Shown here piece after piece: positions 63,230 to 64,000 of a stretch of 64,000 nt of DNA (positions are counted from its first letter, which is position 1; each line of letters opens with the position of its first letter). A program made the translations under genes and the position numbers. The notes under the pieces are model-generated. The model did no database searches. It was not told the origin of the DNA and saw only the letters and a list, made by a program, of their open reading frames with translations. Source of the stretch: Nitrospirota bacterium (GTDB lineage Bacteria; Nitrospirota; JACRHL01); assembly GCA_029881725.1 (NCBI GenBank), contig JAOUMB010000005.1:29550-93549 (forward strand), in the 5' to 3' direction.

Positions 63230-63787
63230 AATACCACGCACCGCCCTCCAACTCCCCGTCTGGAGAAAGGTGCGCGGCGGTCGGGTCAGCGAGGTCGTGT
63301 GGATCCGCCGGCCCGGGGTCCTCTCCCTGTGGCACTGGCTGTCGGCCGACCGGGCCGGTGGCGAATGTGCCGGGAGCGGGGAAGGGCCGAATAGGCCGTC
63401 TGCCAATCCCTCCGTGGTCGGGCGTCGAGTGATGGATGCAATAGCGATCCGGTGGTGTGTCCGAACATGATCTGGCCCCCCCAGATTAAGATACCGGAGC
63501 CGATGGGGATATCCAGCCAACGGCGAATCGGTTGCGGCGCGAGTCGGCGCGCCGTTTGCCGGAGGCGATTCCGTTGCCACGGGCGGTATGAAACTGCGCC
63601 ACCCGCACTGTCGGAGCGTCGGAAATGCCCTTTAAAGCTTTTCGGATAATCCGACCGGGTTTGATAACCCATTAAAATTAAATCAAAAAATGCGTGCGTA
63701 TGGCGGATGACATGCGGACAGTTGGACGGCCCATGCAGCTCCTGTCGCTCTGTTGCCGATACCTCTCCATCAACCGTTCCCGGTTGT
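63230..63787. other. gene-free stretch before the mobile element
   Basis: No open frame here has family-like sequence. The 226-residue minus-strand frame to 63286 is Arg/Pro-rich and runs antisense through the IS start, so it is rejected. An AT-rich patch at 63640-63690 has two small hairpins (CGGAT...ATCCG, GGGTT...AACCC) and looks like a promoter or terminator remnant. Confidence 0.4.
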
Positions 63788-63910
63788 GTGTGTCTGTTAC
63801 TGCCAGGGGAGCCCCGTGTGTCACGGGGTGGAAGTCTCCTAGTTACCGGTTGCCGGAAGCCCCTGCGGAGACCGAGAGGTGGCCCCGGAAATCTGAACAA
63901 CTGGGATAAG
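63788..63910 (+). mobile_element. possible group II intron 5' relic
   Basis: The segment begins GTGTGTCTG, compatible with the GUGYG intron 5' end, and contains GGGGTGGAAGTCTCCTAG, similar to the conserved GGTGAAAGTC element of domain I, among short GC hairpins (GCCCCGTG...CACGGGG). It is cut at 63910 by the IS-like end. No reverse-transcriptase frame is present. The call rests on remembered motif resemblance only. Confidence 0.3.
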
Positions 63911-64000
63911 TGGATTTCCTGCTCAGTTGGGGCATGATGATGCCCCCTCAAGAAGGAGCGAGACATGAGCAGGAGACCACGTCGAAACCATTCGGCGGCA
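63911..64000 (+). mobile_element. left end of an IS3-family insertion sequence, truncated by window
   Basis: The stretch from TGGATTTCC (63911) to the transposase start contains a perfect GGGGCAT-GATG-ATGCCCC hairpin (63929-63946) and an AAGGAG site. The TG-initial end and short leader before orfA suit IS3-type elements. The right end lies beyond the window. Confidence 0.55.
63965..64000 (+). CDS. IS3-family transposase OrfA, first 12 residues
   Basis: Only MSRRPRRNHSAA is present before the window ends. This matches the start of IS3-type OrfA proteins, in which a basic run followed by H-S/T-xxFK leads into the leucine-zipper HTH. An AAGGAG ribosome site precedes the ATG. Confidence 0.6.
   Translation, partial: MSRRPRRNHSAA

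Noticed and set aside
63286..63966. 226-residue minus-strand frame at the right end
   Set aside because: Low-complexity basic translation crossing the IS leader antisense to orfA; not protein-like.

Overview
The window is about 62-64% GC and densely coded, with many start/stop overlaps (ATGA, TGATG) between neighbours. It holds an unbroken str-S10-spc-alpha ribosomal supercluster, lysine, arginine, folate and pantothenate genes, a class II (B12-dependent) ribonucleotide reductase, TauE-type and SSS-type transporters and an octaheme cytochrome. This fits a free-living Gram-negative proteobacterium. S14 and L36 are the zinc (C+) forms and the omega subunit is divergent. That points to a deep or atypical lineage (Magnetococcia- or Zetaproteobacteria-like, or a divergent gammaproteobacterium), but I cannot fix the taxon from sequence alone.

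Layout. 1-2.2 kb: leftward operon of a SAM methyltransferase, an M42-type peptidase and a truncated beta-propeller protein. 2.3-7.3 kb: rightward genes for YciB, a catalytic/non-catalytic M16 peptidase pair with a secreted companion, a glyoxalase and a small exported protein. 7.3-11 kb: leftward TauE/SafE permease, an N-acetylglutamate synthase carrying an extra N-terminal HTH domain, and ArgE. 11-14 kb: a DUF2007 protein, a degenerate repeat island of about 80-bp period, a frameshifted metallo-beta-lactamase-fold gene and a small membrane protein. 14-17.8 kb: nrdJ (leftward) behind a highly structured, gene-free GC-rich stretch. 17.8-20.9 kb: dapA-dapB-folK-panC.

21-39.7 kb: rpsL-rpsG-fusA-tuf, then the S10, spc and alpha operons through rplQ. 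Notable points are an L30 with a 78-residue Lys/Ala-rich histone H1-like N-terminal extension, an EF-Tu with a four-cysteine insert, and a strong terminator between rpoA and rplQ. 39.7-46.5 kb: queD, ndk, gcvH, an unannotated 48-residue membrane protein, tyrS, yicC, gmk, omega, coaBC (frameshifted) and ilvE.

46.6-50 kb is an accessory block: a TetR regulator and a thioredoxin/START-like unit that share a near-identical operator, an amber-interrupted YbjQ-type gene, tag, and a frameshifted second START-like gene. 50-55.7 kb: an SSS symporter, a six-hairpin glycosidase and a GT4 glycosyltransferase. 56-60 kb: a FixL/FixJ-like two-component pair followed by an octaheme hydroxylamine-oxidoreductase-family cytochrome. 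60.3-63.2 kb: a Spy/CpxP-like periplasmic protein divergent from an OmpR/EnvZ-type pair, with an RstA-box-like direct repeat between them. 63.2-64 kb: no recognisable gene, then a possible group II intron relic and the left end of an IS3-family element cut by the window edge.

Four coding lesions (near 12.89, 45.09, 48.56 and 49.72 kb) each restore a family-typical protein when corrected. They are either real decay or errors in the assembly, and one of them hits coaBC, which should be essential.
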